Shown here: positions 1-5,146 of the stretch, piece after piece
Numbering within the stretch: position 1 is the stretch's first letter
How the letters are laid out: each line of letters begins with the position of its first letter
Position numbers and translations under genes: made by a program
The notes under the pieces: generated by a model
The model's input: the letters and a program-made list of their open reading frames with translations, nothing else
What the model was told of the DNA's origin: nothing
Databases searched by the model: none
NCBI GenBank assembly: GCA_946481235.1
Contig: CAMLME010000127.1
Location: 1-5,441 of the forward strand
DNA from: an uncultured Methylobacillus sp.
GTDB lineage: Bacteria; Pseudomonadota; Gammaproteobacteria; Burkholderiales; Methylophilaceae
Length of the DNA stretch: 5,441 bases
Direction of reading: 5' to 3'

Positions 1-862
1 CGCCGCCCAAGGCCTTCGCCGGTTCGGCCAGCGCAGTCAGGTAGTCGGGGGAGACTTGGTGCCATAGCAACGGCAATGCGGTTTCAGGCAGCACGACCAG
101 TTCGTTCGGGTGCTGGCGTGCAAGGTCGAGGTAGGTGCGCAGCGTGTTGCGGACCTCCTCGGGCTGCCACTTCATGTCCTGCGAAATATTGCCTTGCAGC
201 AGGCTGATTGTGACCGGCTGGCCGACCGGCGTGCCCCATGCAATCTGTTTCAAGGCGCTCCCGCCAATCCAGAAAGCGAATAGCGCAATCAGCAACGGCC
301 GCCGCTTCGCACCGCTCAACAACCCGGCCACCAGCGCGGCGCTTCCCGCCGCCGCCAGCGAAATCCCGAATACCCCAACGATAGGCGCGAGTCCGGCCAG
401 CGGGCTGTAAGGCACTTGCGAGTATCCCAGCGTCATCCACGGAAAGCCGGTAAATATCCAGTTGAGCACCCATTCCAGCAGCACCCACGCGAAAGGCATG
501 GCGTAAACGCGAAGATGAGAAAAGCGTGCGCTCACCCATCCGGCAGTCGCCGGGAATAGCGCCAAAAACGCACAATATGCTGTTGTCGCGAAGACCGCCG
601 CCGGCACTGGCATGCCGCCGAAGTCATGCAAGCTGACGTAAATCCACGAAACGCCTGCACCGAACAGACCCAGCCCGTAGAAGTAGCCGAGCAGGAACGT
701 TTGTTTGGGGGATTCAGCCTTGCGCCACAGCAGGAACAGCCCGGCCAGCGTCAGGATGGGGATGGGGTAGAGGTAGAAAGGGGCGTAGCCGAGGACGGCG
801 AGTGCGCCGAGGATCAGGGCGGTAAAGCGTTGTCCGAACGGAGTTGCCAGGAGTTTTAGCAC
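1..862 (-). CDS. lnt: Apolipoprotein N-acyltransferase, N-terminal part (runs off the left edge)
   Basis: Lnt is an inner-membrane enzyme that adds the third acyl chain to the N-terminal cysteine of lipoproteins, the last step of lipoprotein maturation before Lol sorting. The 287 residues present show several hydrophobic membrane segments (about 13-47, 57-77, 86-110, 120-138, 155-183, 188-204). Family motifs are GVSWIYVSLHDFGG (70-83) and FPWMTLGYSQ (140-149). The periplasmic nitrilase-like domain begins near 217 with SLLQGNISQDMKW (220-232), followed by VVLPETALP (256-264), in which Glu260 matches the catalytic glutamate of the Glu-Lys-Cys triad. The Lys and Cys lie outside the window; the E. 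coli protein is about 512 residues. The start is GTG at 862: an in-frame TAA lies seven codons upstream and no ATG fits the N-terminus. No clear Shine-Dalgarno is visible. It lies on the same strand as corC but about 3 kb away, so it probably has its own promoter. Confidence 0.95.
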   Translation of the reverse strand, partial: MLKLLATPFGQRFTALILGALAVLGYAPFYLYPIPILTLAGLFLLWRKAESPKQTFLLGYFYGLGLFGAGVSWIYVSLHDFGGMPVPAAVFATTAYCAFLALFPATAGWVSARFSHLRVYAMPFAWVLLEWVLNWIFTGFPWMTLGYSQVPYSPLAGLAPIVGVFGISLAAAGSAALVAGLLSGAKRRPLLIALFAFWIGGSALKQIAWGTPVGQPVTISLLQGNISQDMKWQPEEVRNTLRTYLDLARQHPNELVVLPETALPLLWHQVSPDYLTALAEPAKALGG

Positions 863-882
863 GATTTTTGGAAGTGGTCGTT

Positions 883-897
883 ATGCAAAGTTTGCAT
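883..897. promoter_or_regulatory. 15-bp palindrome upstream of lnt, possible operator
   Basis: ATGCAAA-G-TTTGCAT is a perfect inverted repeat with 7-bp arms around one central base. It ends 21 bp before the lnt GTG start, inside the divergent lnt / zinc-ribbon intergenic region, about where a core promoter or 5' UTR of lnt would lie. Such a site could bind a dimeric regulator. I do not recognise the protein, and one 7-bp inverted repeat can arise by chance in AT-rich sequence. Confidence 0.3.
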
Positions 898-931
898 TAT
901 CCAAGAAAAGGCGGTTGTCTGGCCGCACAAT

Positions 932-973
932 CGTAGGGTGCAATAAGCTGCCTACCCCATTCTAAGCATTGCG
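932..973. repeat. Imperfect hairpin resembling a dispersed GTAGGGTGCAATAAGC-type repeat
   Basis: GCAAT (940-944) pairs with ATTGC (968-972), and after a two-base AA bulge GCT (947-949) pairs with AGC (965-967), closing a 15-base loop. The left end CGTAGGGTGCAATAAGC resembles a short palindromic repeat that I recall as scattered between genes in many proteobacteria and cyanobacteria; the family assignment is from memory. It lies in the 162-bp divergent gap between lnt and the zinc-ribbon gene. The loop half diverges from the usual form, so it may be a decayed copy. Confidence 0.4.
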
Positions 974-1015
974 CCACTAGCAATTTCCCATCGATAATTC
1001 GGGTAAAACAATATT

Positions 1016-1021
1016 AGGGAG
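1016..1021 (+). promoter_or_regulatory. Ribosome binding site that decides the start of the zinc-ribbon gene
   Basis: AGGGAG lies 3 nt before the first of two consecutive ATG codons (1025) and 6 nt before the second (1028). The 6-nt spacing is closer to the usual optimum, so translation most likely starts at 1028, one residue shorter than the longest reading. Confidence 0.6.
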
Positions 1022-1027
1022 ACGATG

Positions 1028-1690
1028 ATGCTTGTTGCTTGCCCCGAGTGCACCAAGGAGATATCCGACAGCGCATCAAGCTGCCCGCATTGCGGACACC
1101 CAATCAAGGATACTTTGGACATCGAGCGCGGCATCGCAGAGGCTAAAAAGAACGCCCGGTCGGGCCCAATCTTTCTGATTCTGGCGATCGTTGCCTTTCT
1201 GGTTATGCTCGGCACGCCGATGTTGCTGATCTTCCTGCCCCTGTTCGGCACCATTGCCCTGTCCATCATCTCGATTTTCCGAAAGGAAAAAGGCGCGGCC
1301 TTCTCATGGGTCATCATGCTGTTCGCTGTGCTGATATGGGCGGGATCTGGTAGCGAAACACTGAAGGCCGCCGGCAGCACGCACGATGCCGAAGTGGCCG
1401 CCAGTTCGGCCAAGCTTTCCGACGTCAATTGGTCGGCCGACCCTAGCTTTGGCACCGGCGGCAGCATTATCTACAATGTCGAGGTTACGAATACCTCCAA
1501 CCGCAACATCGATCTCGCCAAGGTGGAGTTCACGACCTACGACAAAGCCGGAAAGCTGGTGACTTCAGACTTTACCTACGTCAAGGCCATACCGGCGGGC
1601 GGCAAGCGCACCGACAAGAGTTATGCAGACTACTATGGCACCGAAGAGAACGCCCAGGCCGTGGTGACCGAGGTACATTTCGGGAATTAG
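1028..1690 (+). CDS. Zinc-ribbon membrane protein of unknown function with a C-terminal extracytoplasmic domain
   Basis: I do not recognise a named family. The 220-residue protein opens with a zinc ribbon: Cys5-x2-Cys8 and Cys19-x2-Cys22 (CPEC...CPHCGHP). A charged linker follows (about 28-45). A long hydrophobic stretch (about 47-84) probably forms two helices broken at GTP (62-64), and another helix spans about 91-107. The RKEK loop (85-88) between them suits the positive-inside rule. This predicts a cytoplasmic zinc ribbon, three membrane passes and a periplasmic C-terminal domain. That domain (about 130-220) has alternating beta-strand character with the segments IIYNVEVTNTSNRNIDLAKVEF and FTYVKAIPAGGKRTD, resembling the FxLYD-type beta-sandwich of secreted proteins. 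Start at 1028 follows the RBS spacing. It is transcribed alone, divergent from lnt and convergent with the radical-SAM gene. A sensor or envelope-associated scaffold role is possible but only inferred. Confidence 0.85.
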   Translation: MLVACPECTKEISDSASSCPHCGHPIKDTLDIERGIAEAKKNARSGPIFLILAIVAFLVMLGTPMLLIFLPLFGTIALSIISIFRKEKGAAFSWVIMLFAVLIWAGSGSETLKAAGSTHDAEVAASSAKLSDVNWSADPSFGTGGSIIYNVEVTNTSNRNIDLAKVEFTTYDKAGKLVTSDFTYVKAIPAGGKRTDKSYADYYGTEENAQAVVTEVHFGN

Positions 1691-1709
1691 GCTGCTTCAA
1701 CGAAGCGCC
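1690..1709 (+). repeat. Hairpin at the stop codon of the zinc-ribbon gene
   Basis: GGC-(T)-GCTTC-AAC-GAAGC-GCC forms an 8-bp stem with one bulged T and a three-base loop, beginning at the last base of the TAG stop codon. No T-run follows, so by itself it is not a typical intrinsic terminator. It could protect the mRNA 3' end or act together with the next hairpin. Confidence 0.45.
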
Positions 1710-1750
1710 AACCTACGCGCACCCGATGCGATGTTAGGTTTCATTTGTTC
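1710..1750 (+). terminator. Candidate terminator downstream of the zinc-ribbon gene
   Basis: AACCTA (1710-1715) pairs with TAGGTT (1735-1740), with an inner CGC/GCG pairing (1716-1718 with 1728-1730). The hairpin is followed by TCATTTGTTC, a moderately T-rich tail. It starts 20 nt after the stop codon. The stem is only partly GC-rich and has internal mismatches, so this is a weak candidate. Confidence 0.35.
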
Positions 1751-1777
1751 AGCCCAACCCACCAATGCTTTTACTCA

Positions 1778-1819
1778 CCTGCTCGTGCGAGTATCTTTGA
1801 GCTAGCGAGCAGGCTCGCA
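1778..1819. repeat. Two interlocked inverted repeats between convergent genes
   Basis: Arm A, CCTGCTCG (1778-1785), is the reverse complement of CGAGCAGG (1806-1813). Arm B, TGCGAG (1786-1791), is the reverse complement of CTCGCA (1814-1819). The order is A-B-A'-B' with no base between A and B or between A' and B'. The arms share a CTCG/CGAG core, so each half can also fold by itself (CTCG-TG-CGAG and CGAG-CAGG-CTCG). The stretch lies between the zinc-ribbon gene and the convergent radical-SAM gene. Confidence 0.7.
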
Positions 1820-1827
1820 TTTATTTC
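1805..1827 (+). terminator. Compact intrinsic-terminator-like hairpin in the convergent gap
   Basis: GCGAG-CAGG-CTCGC (1805-1818) is a five-pair GC-rich stem with a four-base loop, followed by ATTTATTTC. This has the form of a rho-independent terminator for plus-strand transcription, although it lies about 115 nt after the zinc-ribbon stop codon. It would also keep plus-strand transcription out of the radical-SAM gene. The last two bases overlap that gene's stop codon. Confidence 0.4.
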
Positions 1828-2677
1828 AAGGGCTGACTTTCACTGAAATATTTTGTGCCCGGATACGTTCTGCCAAGGCATCCATCCATTCCACAGAGAT
1901 GCGGCTAAGGCGCAGTGCTTCGGCTTGCAGAGAAGGCCGTGCCAGTCCATACAGATGCACGCCCTTGATTTCGTTCTTCACTTCTTCAAGTAACGTAAGG
2001 TAAGCATTAATCTCCGCCTCCGACGGCGGTTCCCCATCCAGCGCAAACACACAAGTCTGTACCCAGGTCGGACAAGCCTGTGTGCACATCCGCAAACGCT
2101 CCAGCACGCCTTGGGGGTTGAGCCGCACATCGTTAATGCGGGCGATGCCTTCCGCTGTCGCGGCATCCACCTTGAACCAGACTTCGCCGTTGATTTTGCC
2201 GAGGTGCCGGATCGCGTCCAGCACGCCGGGTTTTTCGATCAGGCTGCCGTTGGTAATGAGGCGGACGGGAAGTTGGCCCAGCAGTTTGAAGTCGCGCAGC
2301 ACGTTTTCGACCACGGCTATCGCCGCGCCGAATTCGGCGGAGCTGGTGGGTTCGCCGTTGCCGGAGAAGGCGATATCTTCCAGACGGCGGGCTTCGTCGG
2401 GAACGCGCTGTTGCATGAAGGTGCCGTGGAGGGTGTCTTGCAGCATGGTACGCAGTTCGCGTTCCAGTTGTTCCAGGTCGATCTCCGGGGCCGTGCCGCG
2501 GGTGAGGTTGGGCACCTGGCAGTAGATGCAGCGCCAGTTGCAGGCATTGTTGGGGTTGAGGTTGATACCGATGGAGACGCCGCGTGCGCGTCGTGATACC
2601 ACCGGATAGACGTAGGTCATGCCGGCGCTGTCACGGTCGTGATCTGTGGCGTCGAGTTGCGGTTTGGGTGTGTTCAT
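1826..2677 (-). CDS. Stand-alone radical-SAM enzyme, COG0731 type (wyosine-synthase-related)
   Basis: Radical-SAM enzymes cleave S-adenosylmethionine reductively at a [4Fe-4S] cluster to make a 5'-deoxyadenosyl radical. The signature is CNWRCIYC, with Cys46, Cys50 and Cys53 in the canonical Cx3Cx2C spacing. GNGEPT (106-111) is the SAM-binding GGE-type motif, and LITNGSL (140-146) matches a later core strand. The 283 residues suit a single radical-SAM barrel of the COG0731 group, which includes archaeal tRNA wyosine synthase TYW1; bacterial members mostly lack an assigned substrate. A second cysteine group, Cys198, Cys202 and Cys209 (MCTQACPTWVQTC), could bind another cluster or substrate; this is inference. 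The start at 2677 has no clear Shine-Dalgarno. Met20, just before the conserved TYVYPVVSRR segment, is an alternative. It is a single gene divergent from mscL, so neighbours give no hint of substrate. Confidence 0.9.
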   Translation of the reverse strand: MNTPKPQLDATDHDRDSAGMTYVYPVVSRRARGVSIGINLNPNNACNWRCIYCQVPNLTRGTAPEIDLEQLERELRTMLQDTLHGTFMQQRVPDEARRLEDIAFSGNGEPTSSAEFGAAIAVVENVLRDFKLLGQLPVRLITNGSLIEKPGVLDAIRHLGKINGEVWFKVDAATAEGIARINDVRLNPQGVLERLRMCTQACPTWVQTCVFALDGEPPSEAEINAYLTLLEEVKNEIKGVHLYGLARPSLQAEALRLSRISVEWMDALAERIRAQNISVKVSP

Positions 2678-2813
2678 GACGGCATCGGTTGTGCAAAACG
2701 CAAAAATTGGAGTAATTTAAATCGGATCAAGCGGACATATTAATCGAAAGGGATGCAAAACTCAGTGCTATGCACGGGTGTCTGCATCGTTACTAATCGT
2801 TTCTGGCAAAGAT

Positions 2814-2819
2814 GGGAGG
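2814..2819 (+). promoter_or_regulatory. Strong ribosome binding site of mscL
   Basis: GGGAGG lies 5 nt before the ATG at 2825. It fixes the mscL start there and argues against the upstream in-frame ATG at 2753, which would add 24 residues without resemblance to MscL. Confidence 0.85.
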
Positions 2820-2824
2820 TTGCA

Positions 2825-3265
2825 ATGTTCAAGGAATTCAAGAAGTTTGCCATGCGCGGCAATGTGGTGGATATGGCGGTCGGTATCATTATCGGCGCGG
2901 CATTCGGCGCTATCGTCAAGTCGCTAGTGGATGATTTGATCATGCCGCCTATCGGTTTGTTGCTTGGCAATGTCGATTTTGCCAACCTGTTTATCGTGCT
3001 GAAGGAGGGCGCGATTGCAGAGCCATATGCTTCGCTGGATGCGGCCAAGAAGGCGGGGGCGGTGACGCTGAATTACGGGGTGTTCATCAATGCGCTGGTG
3101 AGCTTCACCATCGTTGCTTTCGCGGTGTTCTTGCTGGTGCGTGCGGTGAACAAGCTGCAGGCCGGCGAAAAGGCGCCGGATCCGACGACCAAGGATTGCC
3201 CGTATTGCTTTACCGCCATCCCACTCAAGGCGACTCGCTGCCCGCACTGCACATCCGAGCTTTAG
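2825..3265 (+). CDS. mscL: Large-conductance mechanosensitive channel MscL with a C-terminal zinc ribbon
   Basis: MscL is a homopentameric inner-membrane channel that opens under membrane tension to release solutes during hypo-osmotic shock. The 146-residue product opens with the conserved N-terminal helix and pore start [19 protein letters not shown] (2-20). TM1 continues through [22 protein letters not shown] (21-42), and TM2 spans about 84-108 ([19 protein letters not shown]). By alignment with the E. coli protein, the constriction residues Leu19 and Val23 correspond to Met17 and Ile21. The periplasmic loop (about 48-83) is somewhat longer than in E. coli. Instead of the usual C-terminal cytoplasmic helix bundle, the tail carries Cys125-x2-Cys128 and Cys139-x2-Cys142 (CPYC...CPHC), a zinc-ribbon or rubredoxin-like knuckle. 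The pentamer would therefore present five such sites in the cytoplasm. The start is set by the GGGAGG ribosome site. It is a single gene, divergent from the radical-SAM gene. Confidence 0.95.
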   Translation: MFKEFKKFAMRGNVVDMAVGIIIGAAFGAIVKSLVDDLIMPPIGLLLGNVDFANLFIVLKEGAIAEPYASLDAAKKAGAVTLNYGVFINALVSFTIVAFAVFLLVRAVNKLQAGEKAPDPTTKDCPYCFTAIPLKATRCPHCTSEL

Positions 3266-3281
3266 AGCGGAGAACGCGCTT

Positions 3282-3313
3282 GTTCCGGCGACATTGCACC
3301 GCCGTGCCGGAAC
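3282..3313 (+). terminator. GC-rich hairpin after mscL
   Basis: GTTCCGGC (3282-3289) and GCCGGAAC (3306-3313) form a perfect 8-bp stem around a 16-base loop, 16 nt after the mscL stop codon. No T-run follows on either strand, so it lacks the second half of an intrinsic terminator. It may still stabilise the mRNA 3' end or work with Rho. Confidence 0.35.
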
Positions 3314-3332
3314 GGCGCTCGTTAGCCAGTCA

Positions 3333-3362
3333 GCCCTTCGACAGGCTCAGCTCGAATGAAGG
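3333..3362. repeat. REP-like palindromic repeat (CCCTTCGACAGGCTCAG family)
   Basis: The stretch beginning AGCCCTTCGACAGGCTCAG contains TTCGA (3337-3341) and TCGAA (3352-3356) as inverted arms, with outer CCTTC/GAAGG able to pair around a bulge. The core CCTTCGACAGGCTCAG is a sequence I recall as a very common short intergenic repeat in many proteobacterial genomes, usually continuing into CGAACGG; here the right arm differs. It lies at the convergent ends of mscL and the small secreted-protein gene, typical of REP-like elements, and stops just short of the latter's stop codon. Confidence 0.65.
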
Positions 3363-3363
3363 T

Positions 3364-3738
3364 TCAGAATGGACCTTCTAGTGGAGTGGCTTCAGGCTCC
3401 ATCACCGTCGGCGCGTCGGAGACAGTATCTTCCATCGTGCTGAAAACGACAGTAATCACCTTGTCGCCCACGAAGTCGAGCTCGGTCGTCTTGTAATAAT
3501 CACCGTTCTCGGCGGTGTTGAGGTAGTGGTAGTGCCAGATGGAGCCCATGACCTCACCGGTTTCGTCGTCCTTCACGTCAATGGCGCGGGCGGGTTCGCC
3601 CAAGTGCTCGATGATCTGTGCTTTGTCGGCGGTTTGGATGCGCGCGACGAACTCATGTTCGCTCAAGGGAATTTCTTCGCTGCCCGCCATGGCTATGCCG
3701 GATAGGCTGACGAAAAGTGCTGTGGTAAGAACTCTCAT
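3364..3738 (-). CDS. Small secreted protein, possibly BamE/SmpA-like fold
   Basis: I do not recognise a named family. The 124-residue product begins with a plausible Sec signal peptide: MR, hydrophobic VLTTALFVSLSGI, then AMA with cleavage after Ala18. There is no lipobox cysteine, so a soluble periplasmic protein is expected. The mature part reads like the SmpA/BamE repeat fold: an opening helix (FVARIQTADKAQIIEHLGEP, 30-49), the LGEP turn, an aromatic strand (SIWHYHYL, 66-73) and a final hairpin with ELDFVGDKVITVVF (86-99). The tail (100-124) is rich in Glu, Pro and Thr and probably disordered. The start ATG at 3738 has a good ribosome site (GGGAG, 6 nt upstream). It follows corC on the same strand after a 90-bp gap containing a hairpin, so it could be cotranscribed or separate. 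Small BamE-fold proteins often act in envelope assembly or inhibition; this role is inferred. Confidence 0.8.
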   Translation of the reverse strand: MRVLTTALFVSLSGIAMAGSEEIPLSEHEFVARIQTADKAQIIEHLGEPARAIDVKDDETGEVMGSIWHYHYLNTAENGDYYKTTELDFVGDKVITVVFSTMEDTVSDAPTVMEPEATPLEGPF

Positions 3739-3798
3739 GGTCTGCTCCCGAAAAATACTGGCGGTGTACCAATATGAGGCTAGGCGCTTCAGGAAAGT

Positions 3799-3818
3799 TC
3801 CCTCGGCTACTTGAGGGA
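3799..3818 (-). terminator. Hairpin downstream of corC
   Basis: TCCCTC (3799-3804) and GAGGGA (3813-3818) form a 6-bp stem with an 8-base loop, 10 nt after the corC stop codon. Read on the minus strand it is followed by ACTTTCCT, a short T-tract. An overlapping GGCT/AGCC pairing competes with it. It is a weak terminator or attenuator candidate at the end of the phoH-ybeY-corC operon. Confidence 0.35.
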
Positions 3819-3828
3819 GCCGCAGTAA

Positions 3829-4680
3829 TTACACTTCTACCGCAGAGGCGGGCGTTTCCTCGACGTGCTCGACCAGCAGCGAATGCACGCGTCGACTGTC
3901 GGCGCGTAGTACGGTGAACCTGAACCCGTCGAAAACCACCTGCTCCGCCCGCTTGGGCAAATGACCGAATTTGCTCACCACCAAGCCGCCGATGGTGGAG
4001 AATTCCTCGTCGCTGAATTCCACGCCTAGCGCTTCGTTGAAGTCGGCGATTTCGGTGAGCGCCTTGACGCGGAAGCGGCCGCTGGCGTCGCGGAAGATGT
4101 TGTCCTCGGTTTCGTCGTAGTCATATTCGTCCTCGATATCGCCGACGATCTGTTCCAGCACGTCCTCGATGGTGACCATGCCGGCCACGCCGCCGTATTC
4201 GTCGACGACGATGGCGATATGGTTGCGGTTGCCGCGGAATTCCTTGAGCAGCACGTTGAGGCGCTTGGATTCGGGGATGAACACCGCCGGGCGCAGCATG
4301 TCGCGCACTTCGAAATCCTCGCCGGCGTAATAGCGCAGCAAGTCCTTGGCGAGCAGGATGCCGAGGATGTCGTCCTTGTTTTCGCCGATCACGGGAAAGC
4401 GCGAGTGGGCGGTTTCAATGACGAAGGGGATGAATTTTTCGGCCGGATCGGTGATGTCGATCACGTCCATCTGCGAGCGCGGGATCATGATGTCGCGCAC
4501 TTGCATTTCGGAGACTTGGAGCACGCCTTCGATCATCGAGAGGGCGTCGGCATCGAGCAGGTTGCGCTCGTAAGAGGAGTGGAGGAGTTCTACCAGTTGT
4601 TCGCGGTCTTCAGGCTCGCGCAGGAGCAGGTGCGATATTCGTTCCAGCCAACTGTGTTTGTTACTACTGTCATCCGCCAT
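3829..4680 (-). CDS. corC: CBS-domain CorC/YbeX family protein
   Basis: CorC (YbeX in E. coli) is a soluble CBS-pair protein historically linked to magnesium and cobalt efflux with CorA, and more recently to ribosome metabolism together with YbeY and YbeZ. The 283 residues compare with 292 in E. coli and look complete. A short N-terminal helical region (about 10-60) leads into the first CBS motif [11 protein letters not shown] (61-71) and HSRFPV (92-97). The second CBS motif ends in [20 protein letters not shown] (160-179), followed by the acidic [11 protein letters not shown] linker. The C-terminal CorC_HlyC domain (about 200-275) carries [16 protein letters not shown] (227-242) and ADSRRV (260-265). 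No DUF21 membrane domain is present, so it is the cytoplasmic short form. It overlaps the ybeY end by 11 bp (ATGGCGGATGA), with AAGGA about 11 nt upstream, indicating translational coupling. Unlike in E. coli, lnt does not follow directly. Confidence 0.95.
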   Translation of the reverse strand: MADDSSNKHSWLERISHLLLREPEDREQLVELLHSSYERNLLDADALSMIEGVLQVSEMQVRDIMIPRSQMDVIDITDPAEKFIPFVIETAHSRFPVIGENKDDILGILLAKDLLRYYAGEDFEVRDMLRPAVFIPESKRLNVLLKEFRGNRNHIAIVVDEYGGVAGMVTIEDVLEQIVGDIEDEYDYDETEDNIFRDASGRFRVKALTEIADFNEALGVEFSDEEFSTIGGLVVSKFGHLPKRAEQVVFDGFRFTVLRADSRRVHSLLVEHVEETPASAVEV

Positions 4681-5146
4681 TTTTTATGGCTTCCTTTTCA
4701 ATGAGATACGGGTCAGCATAGCCTAGTTTCGTGACGATTTGTGTTTCCAGCGATTCCATCATTTCGGCTTCTTCGTCGGTTTCGTGGTCATAGCCCTGCA
4801 TATGCAGCATGCCGTGCACGACCAGGTGCGCGTAGTGCGCTTCGAGCGGCTTGTTCTGTTCTTGCGCTTCCTTCTCGACCACGGCGTGGCACAGCACGAT
4901 GTCGCCCATCAGCACGGGATCGTCCGCAAGGGGGAAGGTGAGCACGTTGGTGGCGTAATCCTGGCCGCGATAGTCGCGGTTGAGTTCGCGGCCTTCGGCT
5001 TCATCGACGATGCGCAGCGCGACTTCGGCGTCTTCTTCCAGCGCGGCCTGTGCCCACTTCTTGATCTGGGCGCGGGTGGGGGCGTTTTCAGGCTTTACTG
5101 CGAACTGTACCGCGAGATCGAGATGCGGTTTTTTTGTGGCGCTCAT
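4670..5146 (-). CDS. ybeY: Endoribonuclease YbeY (rRNA maturation factor)
   Basis: YbeY is a zinc-dependent endoribonuclease needed for 16S rRNA 3'-end maturation and 70S ribosome quality control. The 158-residue product has the diagnostic zinc motif [11 protein letters not shown], with ligands His111, His115 and His121. It also has the conserved segment [18 protein letters not shown] (55-72), whose Arg60 matches the functionally important Arg59 of E. coli. Length is normal for the family. The start ATG at 5146 overlaps the stop codon of the PhoH-family gene by four bases (ATGA) and has only a weak ribosome site, so it is probably translated by coupling to the upstream gene. Its own end overlaps corC by 11 bp. 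Confidence 0.97.
   Translation of the reverse strand: MSATKKPHLDLAVQFAVKPENAPTRAQIKKWAQAALEEDAEVALRIVDEAEGRELNRDYRGQDYATNVLTFPLADDPVLMGDIVLCHAVVEKEAQEQNKPLEAHYAHLVVHGMLHMQGYDHETDEEAEMMESLETQIVTKLGYADPYLIEKEAIKNGG

Noticed and set aside
84..575. 163-codon minus-strand reading frame
   Set aside because: It is an out-of-frame shadow of lnt; the lnt frame has clear family motifs across the same stretch and runs open to the window edge.
863..1024. Sigma-70 promoters in the divergent lnt / zinc-ribbon gap
   Set aside because: GATAAT-like hexamers occur on both strands, but none has a matching -35 box at proper distance.
1778..1819. H-type pseudoknot formed by the interlocked repeats
   Set aside because: Both connecting loops would have zero length across stems of 8 and 6 bp, which is sterically implausible; alternative hairpins are more likely.
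2111..2596. 161-codon plus-strand reading frame opposite the radical-SAM gene
   Set aside because: It is an antisense shadow of a gene with intact Cx3Cx2C and GNGEPT motifs; its own sequence has no recognisable domain and no ribosome site supports it.
2753..2824. Upstream ATG giving mscL 24 extra residues
   Set aside because: MscL homology begins at MFKEF, and the GGGAGG site is placed exactly for the ATG at 2825.
2678..2824. Sigma-70 promoters in the divergent radical-SAM / mscL gap
   Set aside because: The gap is AT-rich and must hold both promoters, but I found no -35/-10 pair with good matches at 16-18 bp spacing, so none is annotated.
1028..3265. A system built from the two zinc-ribbon proteins (membrane protein and MscL) acting together
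   Set aside because: The genes are separated by an oppositely oriented radical-SAM gene, and CPxC ribbons are common; nothing in the sequence links them.
4219..4704. 161-codon plus-strand reading frame opposite corC
   Set aside because: The His- and Asp-rich product is typical of antisense translation of a GC-rich gene; corC on the other strand is certain.
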